Shown here piece after piece: positions 32,901 to 40,896 of a stretch of 41,756 nucleotides of DNA (positions within the stretch are counted from its first letter, which is position 1; each line of letters opens with the position of its first letter). The translations under genes were made by a program, and so were the position numbers. The notes beneath the pieces are model-generated. The model was not told where the DNA came from. It made no database searches and saw nothing but the letters and a program-made list of their open reading frames with translations. The stretch is from an uncultured Lachnospiraceae bacterium (lineage in GTDB: Bacteria > Bacillota > Clostridia > Lachnospirales > Lachnospiraceae): positions 1-41,756 of the forward strand of contig CAJULP010000063.1 in NCBI GenBank assembly GCA_910587295.1. Reading direction: 5' to 3'.

Positions 32901-33878
32901 CGTTAAATTCTCATAACTTGTCTCTCTAAGACTAAAATTCTTTTCCCTTGAAGCAATAAGGTTATAAAGAATGCCTTTCCCCACTAAAGGAACATACCTG
33001 CCGTCCTCCTTACGCAGCGCAAGCATATATCCCGACTGCTGGGAGCTGTTCAATTCCGCTACCGGAAAATAATCATACAGGCTCCGGCTGGAAATCTCCA
33101 CCCCAAGCACACCATATACCTGCCCGTCAAACCGCAGCGGGATGGAATATGTGATCATTTCATAAGGATCCACCACACCCTTTTCCAGCGTAAACGGCAT
33201 AGACCAATATCCTAAATAATCCGTATCCGCATCTCCGTTTTCGACCCCCGCTCTCCAGGGCTCGTAAAAATAGTCATCGGCAGGATTCTGGCCCCGGCCG
33301 TCCATTTGAAAATGGGTGGTCCAGTTGGTATCTAAAGGAATGTTCCAGTTCCGGGAAAGATGTTTGTTCCCCCGCTCCAATAACAGATCGGTGTAATTCT
33401 CAGGATTGATATCCGGATCGGAATCCCTGATAAAAAATCCGTCAAAATCCCCTGCAGAATCCATATCAGCCCCGGTCAAAATAAGAAAAACCCCGGTAGT
33501 GGAATTGTTCTGCAAAATCTCCAGACATTCAGGCACTAACAACTCCAGGAAACCGTCTTTTAATTCCTCAGAAGAAAGAACTTCCTCAAGCTCCACACCT
33601 TCACGGCTCAAAAAAGTCTCCAGACATTCATTCATGACCGTATCCTGTTCCCGTATCCCCGCCCAGCGCTGGTTCATGTCGTTTTGCAGGACAACTTTTC
33701 TGTTCTCCACCAGCCGGCTCATCATATTGCTGGAATATTCCTCCAACATCCCTGTGGTCCTTCTGACCACCAAAGTACCTATGGTAACGATACTTTGAAC
33801 CAGCATGATCACGATCAACGGAAACAGAAATATCCTGAATATGGTTGATTTTTTTCTTTTCCGAATTTTTCTTTCCAT
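29946..33878 (-). CDS. Hybrid sensor histidine kinase (Cache-PAS-degenerate GGDEF-GAF-like-HisKA-REC)
   Basis: 1310 residues. TM1 is at about 12-35 and TM2 at 376-400, with a large Cache-type extracellular domain between. Then a HAMP-like linker, a PAS fold (about 455-575), a GGDEF-like region (about 580-735) that has lost its active-site motif (AFRLNRSEAVVW where GGDEF should be), and a GAF-like region (about 760-910). The kinase core follows: H946 in SRMSHEIRTPMNGIIG, ATPase domain with NLLGNAVKFTP, DTGVGI and GTGLGLSISNRLV, and a receiver domain with D1236 (DVILMDIMMPVMDG). The gene starts 21 bases after the solute-binding lipoprotein gene and appears co-transcribed with it. Downstream partners such as an HPt protein are not visible. 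Confidence 0.92.
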   Translation of the reverse strand: MERKIRKRKKSTIFRIFLFPLIVIMLVQSIVTIGTLVVRRTTGMLEEYSSNMMSRLVENRKVVLQNDMNQRWAGIREQDTVMNECLETFLSREGVELEEVLSSEELKDGFLELLVPECLEILQNNSTTGVFLILTGADMDSAGDFDGFFIRDSDPDINPENYTDLLLERGNKHLSRNWNIPLDTNWTTHFQMDGRGQNPADDYFYEPWRAGVENGDADTDYLGYWSMPFTLEKGVVDPYEMITYSIPLRFDGQVYGVLGVEISSRSLYDYFPVAELNSSQQSGYMLALRKEDGRYVPLVGKGILYNLIASREKNFSLRETSYENLTQVQEAWLNGQGVFAVVCPLKLYSNHVPYENTEWVLLGLNTEEELFGMSRQLYIWMVIAILAGLLFGVIGIYFIIKHLTRPVQYLMQCISKGSTGLLEFKPSNILEVDALYDVVNDLTKKQKEAENILLEEKERYRVALESSKDIFFSYDLHSHILDIVNHETMSGQWPCEEFESGFINPEYIYGPDQEETIKVLQSKSDNLYAEFRLRWPKDAAFSWVALTGKVVYDTDGMRWKLLGSIRDIQEQKEREEKQLRKSTTDGVTGLYIYSAGMERLNGRRKDRPAGVMLNLFLDHLKEVNEKNGIVFGDMILEEIGSLTLSMCQSFTEKTGQGAVAFRLNRSEAVVWLEDGVRQQAESFAGEILEKVRAKFAPETFDIRMHIGLACGEREHTAEELVRRAKLSCGAVVFGAARQYQFYEDLPKEKRGRLPALQEREVNTLGYGEDVSLVSVALNLFGKGEDFPAQMMLMVRKIARFYEAYGVLVSVLRADFNSNYLDYQWHKNEEAAGESVRKYKEEEKEVFYRWLGEKEVRYFSGEDSALKVAQCFLGVSPGQDGVVLPMYDSGNYMGNICILGIAPQLLENAEEYQNLAELGRVIQSQLNQQQSDIASKAKSEFLSRMSHEIRTPMNGIIGMTAIALQQDQSKERIIDCLQKIQSSSDYLLGLINDILDMSKIESGKMKLEPFNFNIEEMVGTIKELVMPQVAAKNIDFVQNIELSHHWFIADRMRISQVLINLLGNAVKFTPKKGKIILSVREVKESGEDVLVHFAVKDTGVGIAKEDQERVFRSFEQASGVNPSKQQGTGLGLSISNRLVQMMGSNIELLSEPGEGSTFSFSIPLKRGEDMEADLSPEEVSFEGCKVLVVEDNEINAEIAQCLLEERGFAVDCVYNGAEAVERIRTTEPDTYDVILMDIMMPVMDGLDATRSIRGMEREDCHRVPIVAMSANAFDDDLKKSVECGMNGHLSKPVEVDKLYRTLDEVIRSSNK

Positions 33879-33899
33879 ATCATCCCTACTTAATCATTC

Positions 33900-35354
33900 C
33901 TACTTATTGATTGCCTGATTTAATGAATCGCAAAAAGCGGTATACCATTCCTCAAACGCTTCCTCTGACACATAAGGTTCCGTTGCTTCCTCCAGACTGA
34001 CGCCCTGCTCTAACGCCGCAGCCACGCTCTCCCGGTCCGCCGCTGCCTGATCCGCAAGATTGTATTCCAGTACCTTCCTTGCCCCGGAACCATTTTTAAA
34101 GCTTTTATTCGTATATAAAGTCATTTCCTCGATCTCTTGAAAGATCGTGGATAAGCAATCATAAGTTTTAGGCGCAACCTCAAGGCCTTCTTCCGCAATC
34201 ACCTGATCCAGTTTTTCCATGCTGTTTGCTTCCTTTAATACCGGAAGATAACCGGACACGCACCCGAACCGCAGATTATTTTCAGCCTGTGTAAACCATT
34301 TCAAAAATTCCACGGCTGCATACTCATGCTGTTTATCTGTCTTGCTGACCACCATGCCAGCTCCCTGCTGCACGGCATACTTCTTTCCTCCTTCAAAGGA
34401 AGGCGCCGTCATCACAATATAATCGATCTCATAGCTCTCATCATCAAGCTCTACCTGATTGGGAAAGTACATGGCGGAGGATGTAGAACCCGTATAAGCT
34501 AACAGATCGCCTGTTTTCACATCGTCAGAACGGAAAGACCCGTAAGCGCCAAAATAACCTTTCACCATAGGCACATAATAGTTTTCCCAAAGGCGGCGGA
34601 TTTCTTCCTTTGGTACGTTTAACGCCACTTCTCCGTTATCTACCTGAAAAATCTCCACCCCCAGCTGCTGCATGCCGATGATAAAATAATTTGCCAGGGC
34701 ATCCCTGCCGTAAAACGCTTTTCCGTCTCCCGGAACATCAGGGGTCTGTGCGTCTGTCCACTCATAATATACCTGTGCGGTCTTAACCACCCCTTCTATG
34801 GTCTTTAGATCATCCAAAGACGCGCCTGTTTCCGCTGCAAAGGGTTCCCAGTCAGTCTTATTGATCATCATGATCTCCGTGGACTTTGCCGTAGGGAAGA
34901 TCCGAAGCGTGCCGTCTGCGGCAATACGCCCCTCCTCAATATAAGAATCCACATACTTTTCCAGCTCTTCCTTGCCAAGGTAATCAGAAAGATTGGCCAA
35001 TGCCCCTGCCTGCTCCACCTCATAAGCTGTGTCTGCGTAAGAAGAAAAAATATCCGGCATTTTATCAGCCCCTACTTTTTCCTCGATGGCATCCCTTACC
35101 GCCGTCTCCAGATCAGAAACCGATCCCTGGGAATACCCTTGCACATAAATCCCCATTTTCCTGCCAGCGCCTTCATTAAATTCCTCCACCAGGGAATCAA
35201 AAGCCGCCTGCTGGGAGCCGTTATAATAATGCCATACCGTAAGGGATACCGGATTGTCAGGGTCTAATGGGCTTTTGTTCCCGCAGCCTGACACACCAAA
35301 TGCCAATACCGCCGCCAAACATATACTGGGAATGATCCATTTTGCTTTTTTCAT
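33900..35354 (-). CDS. Solute-binding lipoprotein without permeases, paired with a hybrid kinase
   Basis: 484-residue extracellular lipoprotein of the family 1 solute-binding class. The signal peptide ends in the lipobox VSGC (C24: LAFGVSGCGNK). Family 1 features include VSLTVWHYYNGSQQAAFDSLVEEFN and GAGMVVSKTD, then AAVEFLKWFTQAENNLRFG. No permease gene is adjacent; instead it is directly upstream (21 bases) of a Cache-domain hybrid kinase. This suggests it acts as an extracellular ligand-delivery subunit of the sensor. GGAGGAG precedes the ATG. Confidence 0.9.
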   Translation of the reverse strand: MKKAKWIIPSICLAAVLAFGVSGCGNKSPLDPDNPVSLTVWHYYNGSQQAAFDSLVEEFNEGAGRKMGIYVQGYSQGSVSDLETAVRDAIEEKVGADKMPDIFSSYADTAYEVEQAGALANLSDYLGKEELEKYVDSYIEEGRIAADGTLRIFPTAKSTEIMMINKTDWEPFAAETGASLDDLKTIEGVVKTAQVYYEWTDAQTPDVPGDGKAFYGRDALANYFIIGMQQLGVEIFQVDNGEVALNVPKEEIRRLWENYYVPMVKGYFGAYGSFRSDDVKTGDLLAYTGSTSSAMYFPNQVELDDESYEIDYIVMTAPSFEGGKKYAVQQGAGMVVSKTDKQHEYAAVEFLKWFTQAENNLRFGCVSGYLPVLKEANSMEKLDQVIAEEGLEVAPKTYDCLSTIFQEIEEMTLYTNKSFKNGSGARKVLEYNLADQAAADRESVAAALEQGVSLEEATEPYVSEEAFEEWYTAFCDSLNQAINK

Positions 35355-35453
35355 CTCAATCTCCTCCCGATCAACGCTTAATCATATTCTAACCATTTTA
35401 CCACACACGGCTTCCATTTTCAAACAAAGGCCAGCCATGAAACGGCAGCAATA

Positions 35454-36362
35454 CTAAATCTCTATCTCCTCCACATACTCCATGGAAAGGCCGCCTTCCT
35501 TTTCCACTAAAGGATACACCACATAACCGGACTCAAAATACTTTTCCCCGTCACCACCCCATCTGTCGCCAAAATACAAAATGCGTCCGTTAACCTCCAA
35601 GATAAAAGCAGGCTGGCTTAAGTAGGTAGTTCCATCGCCGATTTCTTTTAACATACTCCACTTCCCTTCCATGGAATCTGCCACCGCATATTTCCCCTGG
35701 TTCGGCGCCCACCCTGTGCAAAAAGAGGTCAACATATAATATTTCCCGTTGGTCTTGACCACCGCCGGCGCTTCCCGGTATTCTCCCTGCCACAATTTAT
35801 GTACCAATGCATCCACGTTCATGTAATCGTCGGTAAGCCGGTAAACATGCAGGTCCGCATTATCCCTTGCCGCGGAAATAAAGTACGCGGCGCCGTCATC
35901 ATCCTTAAAAAGCGTACAATCCCTGGACATATACCCGTAGGGGTTAAAATGCCCGTGGTACGTGAAATCCCCATCCGGCGCATCACAGCTTGCAATCCCC
36001 ACCGCCGCGTCATGGTAGTCTTTCCCGTTTTCAAAGTGCATCCACATAACGAACTTCTTCGTCTTTTCATTGTAAAGCACCTTGGGCCTTTCCAGATTTA
36101 CCTTCTTGCCGTCTTCGTTTTGCAGCCGCAGCTTAGTCCTGACCCGGTACTCCTCCATCCCAGACCCTGTGGTAAGGACGTGATTGCGAAACTCCCAGTC
36201 TGACAAGTTGCGGGAGCGGTAACAGCTTACATAAAAGTTTTCCCTGCGGTCCTCCCCGTACCAGTAGTAATATCCCTCATAAAAAATGATATAGCCGCCA
36301 TGGGCATGGAGCGGCGCCCCACTTACATCATTCCATAATTCCCCGTTCTTTAATACGCCCAT
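35454..36362 (-). CDS. GH43-like glycoside hydrolase
   Basis: 302-residue five-bladed beta-propeller enzyme, cytoplasmic (no signal peptide). The opening APLHAHGGYIIFYEGYYYWYGED is characteristic of the GH43 subgroup related to exo-beta-1,3-galactanases and neighbours. Later motifs include NLERPKVLYN, SRDCTLFKDDDGAAYFISA and the likely acid EAPAVVKTNGKYYMLTS. The exact subfamily and substrate are not settled. GAAGGAGG lies 6 bases before the ATG. It is 99 bases upstream of the solute-binding lipoprotein gene on the same strand, so all may be induced by the same sugar. Confidence 0.82.
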   Translation of the reverse strand: MGVLKNGELWNDVSGAPLHAHGGYIIFYEGYYYWYGEDRRENFYVSCYRSRNLSDWEFRNHVLTTGSGMEEYRVRTKLRLQNEDGKKVNLERPKVLYNEKTKKFVMWMHFENGKDYHDAAVGIASCDAPDGDFTYHGHFNPYGYMSRDCTLFKDDDGAAYFISAARDNADLHVYRLTDDYMNVDALVHKLWQGEYREAPAVVKTNGKYYMLTSFCTGWAPNQGKYAVADSMEGKWSMLKEIGDGTTYLSQPAFILEVNGRILYFGDRWGGDGEKYFESGYVVYPLVEKEGGLSMEYVEEIEI

Positions 36363-36408
36363 CCTTTTCCTCCTTCACTATAAACACAGGATCTCATTCC
36401 GCACGGAT

Positions 36409-36486
36409 TTAGCACCGTGAAATACAGCTCCCTATCTCCTCCAAGCGGGGGCAGTACTCCTTATTTTGTATGTCAATCATATCCAT
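36409..36486 (-). pseudogene. Possible truncated DUF3788-like N-terminus
   Basis: A 25-codon frame begins MDMIDIQNKEYCPRLEEIGS after a GGTGGAGGG ribosome-like site and then stops. The opening resembles the start of DUF3788 proteins as I remember them, so it may be a gene cut short by deletion or frameshift, lying just upstream of the GH43 gene. Low confidence: a tiny real peptide or chance are alternatives. Confidence 0.25.
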
Positions 36487-36518
36487 CCCTCCACCTGCTC
36501 TCTAATTGTCTGAAAATA

Positions 36519-36923
36519 TTACAGCTTACCCACATGGAAACCGCTGGTCGTCACATGGGCAACCTGATTTCCCAGCTCGTCCGCCACATAAACCTCATAA
36601 TAACACATCGTCCTTCCGTCCTTGATCCGCTTTGCGCTGGCAATCATCCGCTTCCCTTTCACTTTTCCAAGATAAGTAATCTGCGCGGTCTGCGACACCA
36701 CCAGTTTCCCCTGCCAGTTGGCTGCCACAGCGAAGGCAAAGTCCGCAAGGGTAAAGATAGCCCCGCCCATCACGCCCCCGGCCGCGTTATAATGGCGCTT
36801 GTCAATTTCCATGGAGACCCTGGCACAGTCATCCCCGATTTCTTCGATCACCGCCCCGTTATCCGTGGCAAACCGGTCATTGGCAAACCGTTCCCTTACT
36901 TCTCTCAAAATAGCTTCATCCAT
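36519..36923 (-). CDS. PaaI-type hotdog-fold thioesterase
   Basis: 134 residues; the single hotdog domain has the family motif HYNAAGGVMGGAIFTLADFAFAVAAN, with an acidic helix residue (LAD) expected in catalysis. Likely hydrolyses a small aryl- or acyl-CoA. Its ATG lies inside the end of the upstream GNAT-phosphoesterase gene (8-base overlap), implying translational coupling. A CoA ligase gene about 7 kb away could be functionally related, but that is speculation. Confidence 0.9.
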   Translation of the reverse strand: MDEAILREVRERFANDRFATDNGAVIEEIGDDCARVSMEIDKRHYNAAGGVMGGAIFTLADFAFAVAANWQGKLVVSQTAQITYLGKVKGKRMIASAKRIKDGRTMCYYEVYVADELGNQVAHVTTSGFHVGKL

Positions 36924-38292
36924 TGATTTCCCTTTCCTCCGGCATCAGTTCATTGACAGCCTCTTCCCAGTATTTTTCAGGGATATTGTACCAGTCGCAT
37001 CCTCCTGCCTCTTCCGCACAAAGCTCCATTGCCCTTCCCAGGACCATTCCCTGGGATAGCTCCCCTGTCAACATCACATGCCTCGTCACCCGGCACCAGT
37101 ATGGCGCCGCGTCCCAAAGCCCTGATTCCTTCATTTCTTTTACCACACTTTCCTTGTCATAGTCAAGGCTTATCAACTGATGCCCCCATCCTTCCCCGTC
37201 CTTATTAAGGATCATAAACTGTGCTTTCCCACCTCCGCCTAAAGCCGCGCCTGCCGAGCCTGGGTTTAAAAGCACCTTTCCCCCGTGGGAAAACACCCCC
37301 TGTATATGGGTATGCCCGCAAAGGATGTACCGCCTCCCACACTCCTCCATGATCCTTTCCGTGCCTGCATCACCGGGCAGCATCTTTTTTTTGTTCCGAT
37401 CCGGCGAGCCGTGGCATGCCAGGATCGGTTCCATCCCGTCAAACAGGATTTCCCGGCAGATGGGAAGGCTTTCAAAGAAACTGATATCCTTATCCGTCAG
37501 ATTTTCATAGCAGTACTTCATGGCGCCTACCGTCGTGTTCCCGTTTTTCCATATGCAGTTTTCATTATACTTTCTGTCGAGCCAGTAATCCTCCTTATTT
37601 CCCCGCAGGAAAAAGCAGGTATACTTTTCTTTCAGGGAATATAGGATCTCCATTGTTTTTTGCGGGTAGGGGAACTCCCCCAAATAATCCCCCAGAAAAA
37701 TGAATGTACGGATCCCCTCTCCCAAAACGTAGGAAAGGCATCTTTGGAATGCTATGTAGTTTCCGTGTATGTCGGAGATGACGGCTATTTTGTTGTTTGA
37801 AATTTTTTCATATGCCATCCTTGGGTGGTCATCCTCTTCCACATACACCGTTCCGCAATGGACGAAACCGCTTTTTTTCAGCAGGTTCTGCATAACATAG
37901 TTATCCCCATGTGTGTCCATGCGCAGATGGCCGCACTGCCTGTATGCCCACTCAACGCAAAAGCTCCCCACACCGTGCACGGCCCCGCTTCCCGCAAGCC
38001 GGTGGATTACCCCATAGGGGCTGTCCTCCATCCATACACCGCCTTCCAGCGCACAATAGGCCGGTTCGATCTCCTTCCCCATTTCAAAAAAGAAGGTACC
38101 CACGATTTTATCCTCATGGATACAGACGTAACTGCTTCCATTTGCGATATCCTGGCGGATCAACGCTTCCGGCGGCCAGTTCGTGGGCCCCCACTGGTCA
38201 GGATTGCCGTGTTCCGCCATAAAGCGTCTGGCATATTCATAAATCCTCATTATTTCATGAATGTCTTCTTTTACCGCGTGACGTATTTCCAC
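36916..38292 (-). CDS. Fusion of GNAT acetyltransferase and calcineurin-like phosphoesterase
   Basis: 458 residues from a GTG start. Residues 1-165 are a GNAT domain (EIRHAVKEDIHEIMRIYEYA; RMDTHGDNYVMQNLLKKSGF, the acetyl-CoA-side end). From about 170 onwards is a YfcE/MJ0936-type metallophosphoesterase with all metal motifs: VISDIHGN (D174, H176), FLGDYLGE, RGNKED, ACHGSP and CGHTHIQ. GTG at 38292 is chosen because CAGGAGA is 7 bases upstream, and because the longer ATG frame would run into the neighbouring gene. Two activities on one chain is unusual; the substrates are unknown. Confidence 0.88.
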   Translation of the reverse strand: MEIRHAVKEDIHEIMRIYEYARRFMAEHGNPDQWGPTNWPPEALIRQDIANGSSYVCIHEDKIVGTFFFEMGKEIEPAYCALEGGVWMEDSPYGVIHRLAGSGAVHGVGSFCVEWAYRQCGHLRMDTHGDNYVMQNLLKKSGFVHCGTVYVEEDDHPRMAYEKISNNKIAVISDIHGNYIAFQRCLSYVLGEGIRTFIFLGDYLGEFPYPQKTMEILYSLKEKYTCFFLRGNKEDYWLDRKYNENCIWKNGNTTVGAMKYCYENLTDKDISFFESLPICREILFDGMEPILACHGSPDRNKKKMLPGDAGTERIMEECGRRYILCGHTHIQGVFSHGGKVLLNPGSAGAALGGGGKAQFMILNKDGEGWGHQLISLDYDKESVVKEMKESGLWDAAPYWCRVTRHVMLTGELSQGMVLGRAMELCAEEAGGCDWYNIPEKYWEEAVNELMPEEREING

Positions 38293-38321
38293 TTCAATGT
38301 CTCCTGCCTGATAGATAATTT

Positions 38322-38765
38322 TCAATCCAGCAAATACCCTGCCCTGTATGAGCATTCCAGATAACTAGGATTTTGATAATAGATATCCGTTTGGAAGTCT
38401 GATATTTTATCACTGATAAAAGATGAAAAAATCTTTATCAGCTCATCTACTTCCCTTTCCGGCTCTGCACAGTCTTCAATAAGAATACTATATAGTTTCC
38501 CAATATCCATAAAGCTGGGAACCTCATATCTGCATTCCGTAATCGTATCAAAATCTCCCTCCGGAATCTTATACCGCTCTATCACTTCATCACTCACCTG
38601 TTCAAACGAAAGGCAGTGATTTACCTCCGCGTCATACAATTGCTTCTCTATTCCTTCTTTTCCTAAAGCTTCTACTATGACTCTGCGCCTGTTTTTCGTC
38701 TGCCGGGCGATATATTCAATCAATGAACATACATAAAAAAAATCATTTCTTTCTATTTCGGTCAT
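38322..38765 (-). CDS. DUF3791-like partner of the DUF3990 protein
   Basis: 147 residues. The first 70 (ERNDFFYVCSLIEYIARQTKN, then GIEKQLYDAEVNHCLS) resemble DUF3791, a small domain commonly encoded beside DUF3990 and proposed as its antitoxin. The rest (YEVPSFMDIGKLYSILIEDC to the end) is an extra helical part I do not recognise. The start at 38765 is used because AGGAG lies 11 bases upstream; it overlaps the DUF3990 gene by 23 bases. The assignment is moderate. Confidence 0.6.
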   Translation of the reverse strand: MTEIERNDFFYVCSLIEYIARQTKNRRRVIVEALGKEGIEKQLYDAEVNHCLSFEQVSDEVIERYKIPEGDFDTITECRYEVPSFMDIGKLYSILIEDCAEPEREVDELIKIFSSFISDKISDFQTDIYYQNPSYLECSYRAGYLLD

Positions 38766-39216
38766 AAATAATCTCACTCCTGTCATACGTTAAGCAATCT
38801 AAAGCCGCCAGCGTGTGAAAGCTCATTTGGTGTGTCGGATATCTAAACTCCGCCAATGCCCAAAATTGTCTGCGGCTTATCCTTCCTGAAAGGAAATCAT
38901 TCACATAATTCCATACAGTATCATTGGCCATCGGACCTTCAACAATATCATATCGATGCGTCTCCCCGCTTCTGCATCGCGCAATAAAATCCAGCCATTC
39001 ATCTGTCATTGAATCAAATTTTAAAATAGATAACTTATCATTTCTCTCATAGGTATAATAGTTGATTACAGGATCCCCTTCACCGCGGTTTGCCCATCGT
39101 AAAGCTTGTTTAAAATTATTCGTGCAATAAAATCCCCACGAAAAATCTTTTGTGTATCTCGATTTACGTATTTCCGGAAATTCAACAATTTCCTTACTTG
39201 AATGATAAAGAATCAT
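38743..39216 (-). CDS. DUF3990 protein, probable ADP-ribosyltransferase-like toxin
   Basis: 157 residues. It begins ILYHSSKEIVEFPEIRKSRY, then KDFSWGFYCTNNFKQALRWA, matching the typical DUF3990 opening (LYHGS... GFY.T). Later VEGPMANDTVWNYVNDFLSG and THQMSFHTLAALDCL also fit the family. DUF3990 is related to the ADP-ribosyltransferase fold by published fold analyses, as I recall. It overlaps the DUF3791-like gene, so the two form an operon, most likely a toxin-antitoxin or defence pair. Confidence 0.78.
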   Translation of the reverse strand: MILYHSSKEIVEFPEIRKSRYTKDFSWGFYCTNNFKQALRWANRGEGDPVINYYTYERNDKLSILKFDSMTDEWLDFIARCRSGETHRYDIVEGPMANDTVWNYVNDFLSGRISRRQFWALAEFRYPTHQMSFHTLAALDCLTYDRSEIIYDRNRKK

Positions 39217-39413
39217 AAATCTTTCACCTCTTTCGCCCCACAGGCATCACAGCCTGCCCCATGTTCATCCGCTTTTTTCATTGTACTTCATTATCCATCC
39301 CAATTCAATTCATTTTCACGTTTGATAAATCTATTTAGGAAATAGTTCATCAGGCCGATATATATGAAAGAACTACTGATTTATAACACGGGTTTACAAT
39401 GGGGGATTCAATC

Positions 39414-39656
39414 ATGCCAATTGACCAGATGAAACAATTATTAGATTCCATGGAAACTTCCGTGAAGATGCAGCAGCAGGCAAGAGCAGAACGCCGGGCG
39501 GAAGAAGCGGAAAGGGAACGGAAAGCTTTTCAGGAAAAACTGATGCGCGCCGCTGTCACGAAAACAGAATTAGACAGCATGGTTTCCAAAGTAAAAGGAC
39601 GGCAGGATGCCGTACAAAGAGACCAATTGATCGGAATGATGATGGCTGGCTTTTAA
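39414..39656 (+). CDS. Small charged helical protein of unknown function
   Basis: 80 residues with a highly charged coiled-coil-like centre (MQQQARAERRAEEAERERKA). No signal peptide or motif that I recognise. GGGGGA lies 7 bases before the ATG at 39414, preferred over the ATG at 39399. It lies alone between a divergent TA-like pair and a convergent ATPase gene; its stop is 8 bases from the convergent stop. Confidence 0.6.
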   Translation: MPIDQMKQLLDSMETSVKMQQQARAERRAEEAERERKAFQEKLMRAAVTKTELDSMVSKVKGRQDAVQRDQLIGMMMAGF

Positions 39657-39664
39657 GCCGGCCA

Positions 39665-40213
39665 TTATTCTGATTCCTGTATTTTATCTATGATCCACCG
39701 GGCACGCAGGCTGGGCGGCAGGCACGGAACGGTCATAGTCCGATACCCCAATTCCTCATAAACGCTCTTGATCGCATGATACGTCTTTTCAGCTTCTTCC
39801 ACATCCTGTTTCCGTTCACTGTCTGTGGCATAGATCTCTCTCCAAAAAGGAAAGATAAAAACCTTCTTATTATAATGGTATTTATGTACCGCTTCCAAAA
39901 GCATTTTTGATTCCGGAATATGGATCAAGCGGACATAACCCAAAACATCAGGAATTCCCCGGTCAAAAAAACACGGTCTGTCAATGTGGCTATACTCTTC
40001 AAAGTCAGTGACAGCGTGTAAAAGCATTAAATCCGCATAGCGTAAGGTATTCATCCAAGGAACCCCATCACCGCCTGTCTCTACCTGTCTTTGGATAATC
40101 TCCCTTGCGGATTCCTTCATGGTAAGATACCCCATATCCGCTAACAGATTTAAGACCGTGGTTTTTCCGCTCCCCGGCCCGCCTGTTAAAATATAATAAT
40201 TGTCATTTTTCAA
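39665..40213 (-). CDS. AAA-type P-loop ATPase/kinase
   Basis: 182 residues. Walker A GGPGSGKTT at 11-19, with FFDRGIPDVLGY as the lid- or kinase-like motif; the pattern matches the AAA_28 family, often compared to NadR-like or deoxynucleoside-type kinases. It starts with TTG at 40213, which has AGGAGG 9 bases upstream. No substrate is evident. It is located between SRAP and an unknown small gene. Confidence 0.83.
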   Translation of the reverse strand: MKNDNYYILTGGPGSGKTTVLNLLADMGYLTMKESAREIIQRQVETGGDGVPWMNTLRYADLMLLHAVTDFEEYSHIDRPCFFDRGIPDVLGYVRLIHIPESKMLLEAVHKYHYNKKVFIFPFWREIYATDSERKQDVEEAEKTYHAIKSVYEELGYRTMTVPCLPPSLRARWIIDKIQESE

Positions 40214-40246
40214 TGATAGATTCCTCCTGCTTTGATCGTGTGAAGT

Positions 40247-40870
40247 TCAAAATAAACTCATCTGCTCGTAATCTGTCTCCCGCCCTAACAGACATGGTGT
40301 TTTCCGCAAAATCCCCTCCACCGCCGCATCATCCAAAAGCCAGCCCGCAGCCTCTTCCGGTTCCAAGATCAACGGCATGCGGTCATGCACCTGTTCCATG
40401 GAAGCGTTTGCCAAAGTAGTAAGAATCACAAAACGCATCCCATCTTCATATCGTCTGGCACACCCCGCCATGAATAATACCGAGGCATCCATCCGCCGGA
40501 ACGTACTCTTTTCCCGCCTGGCATTCCACTCATAGAAGCCCGCCGCCGGAATCACTATGCGGTTATGCAAAATGCTCTCACAAAACATTGGCTTTTCCAT
40601 GACGGACTCACTCCTTGCGTTGATGACAAGCTTTTTATTCTGCGGGGAATCAAGCTCCCATTGTTTTAGAAATCCCCATTGCTGCCAGCCGCAGCATACG
40701 GTTCCATTTTCCACAGATAAAACAAGTCCTTTACAACCCGGAAAAACATCCCCTGCCTTTACCCCATCAAGCGCCGCGACTGCCCTGCTGCCGTGCGCGT
40801 CATCTATCTGCCAGACCAGTTTCTTAATTTCTTTAACCGTTTCATCATCTACATAATATCTTCCACACAT
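40247..40870 (-). CDS. SRAP-family DNA-protein crosslink shield (YedK/HMCES-like)
   Basis: 207 residues. The catalytic Cys2 (MCGRYY) crosslinks abasic sites in single-stranded DNA. Other conserved residues are N84 and R86 (NARSES), E114 (GFYEW) and H162 (VHDRMP). Length and motifs are canonical, so a functional protein is expected. A weak ribosome site precedes the ATG, but the start is fixed because Cys must be residue 2. Confidence 0.93.
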   Translation of the reverse strand: MCGRYYVDDETVKEIKKLVWQIDDAHGSRAVAALDGVKAGDVFPGCKGLVLSVENGTVCCGWQQWGFLKQWELDSPQNKKLVINARSESVMEKPMFCESILHNRIVIPAAGFYEWNARREKSTFRRMDASVLFMAGCARRYEDGMRFVILTTLANASMEQVHDRMPLILEPEEAAGWLLDDAAVEGILRKTPCLLGRETDYEQMSLF

Positions 40871-40896
40871 ATATTACCTGTCCATGATATTTACTG

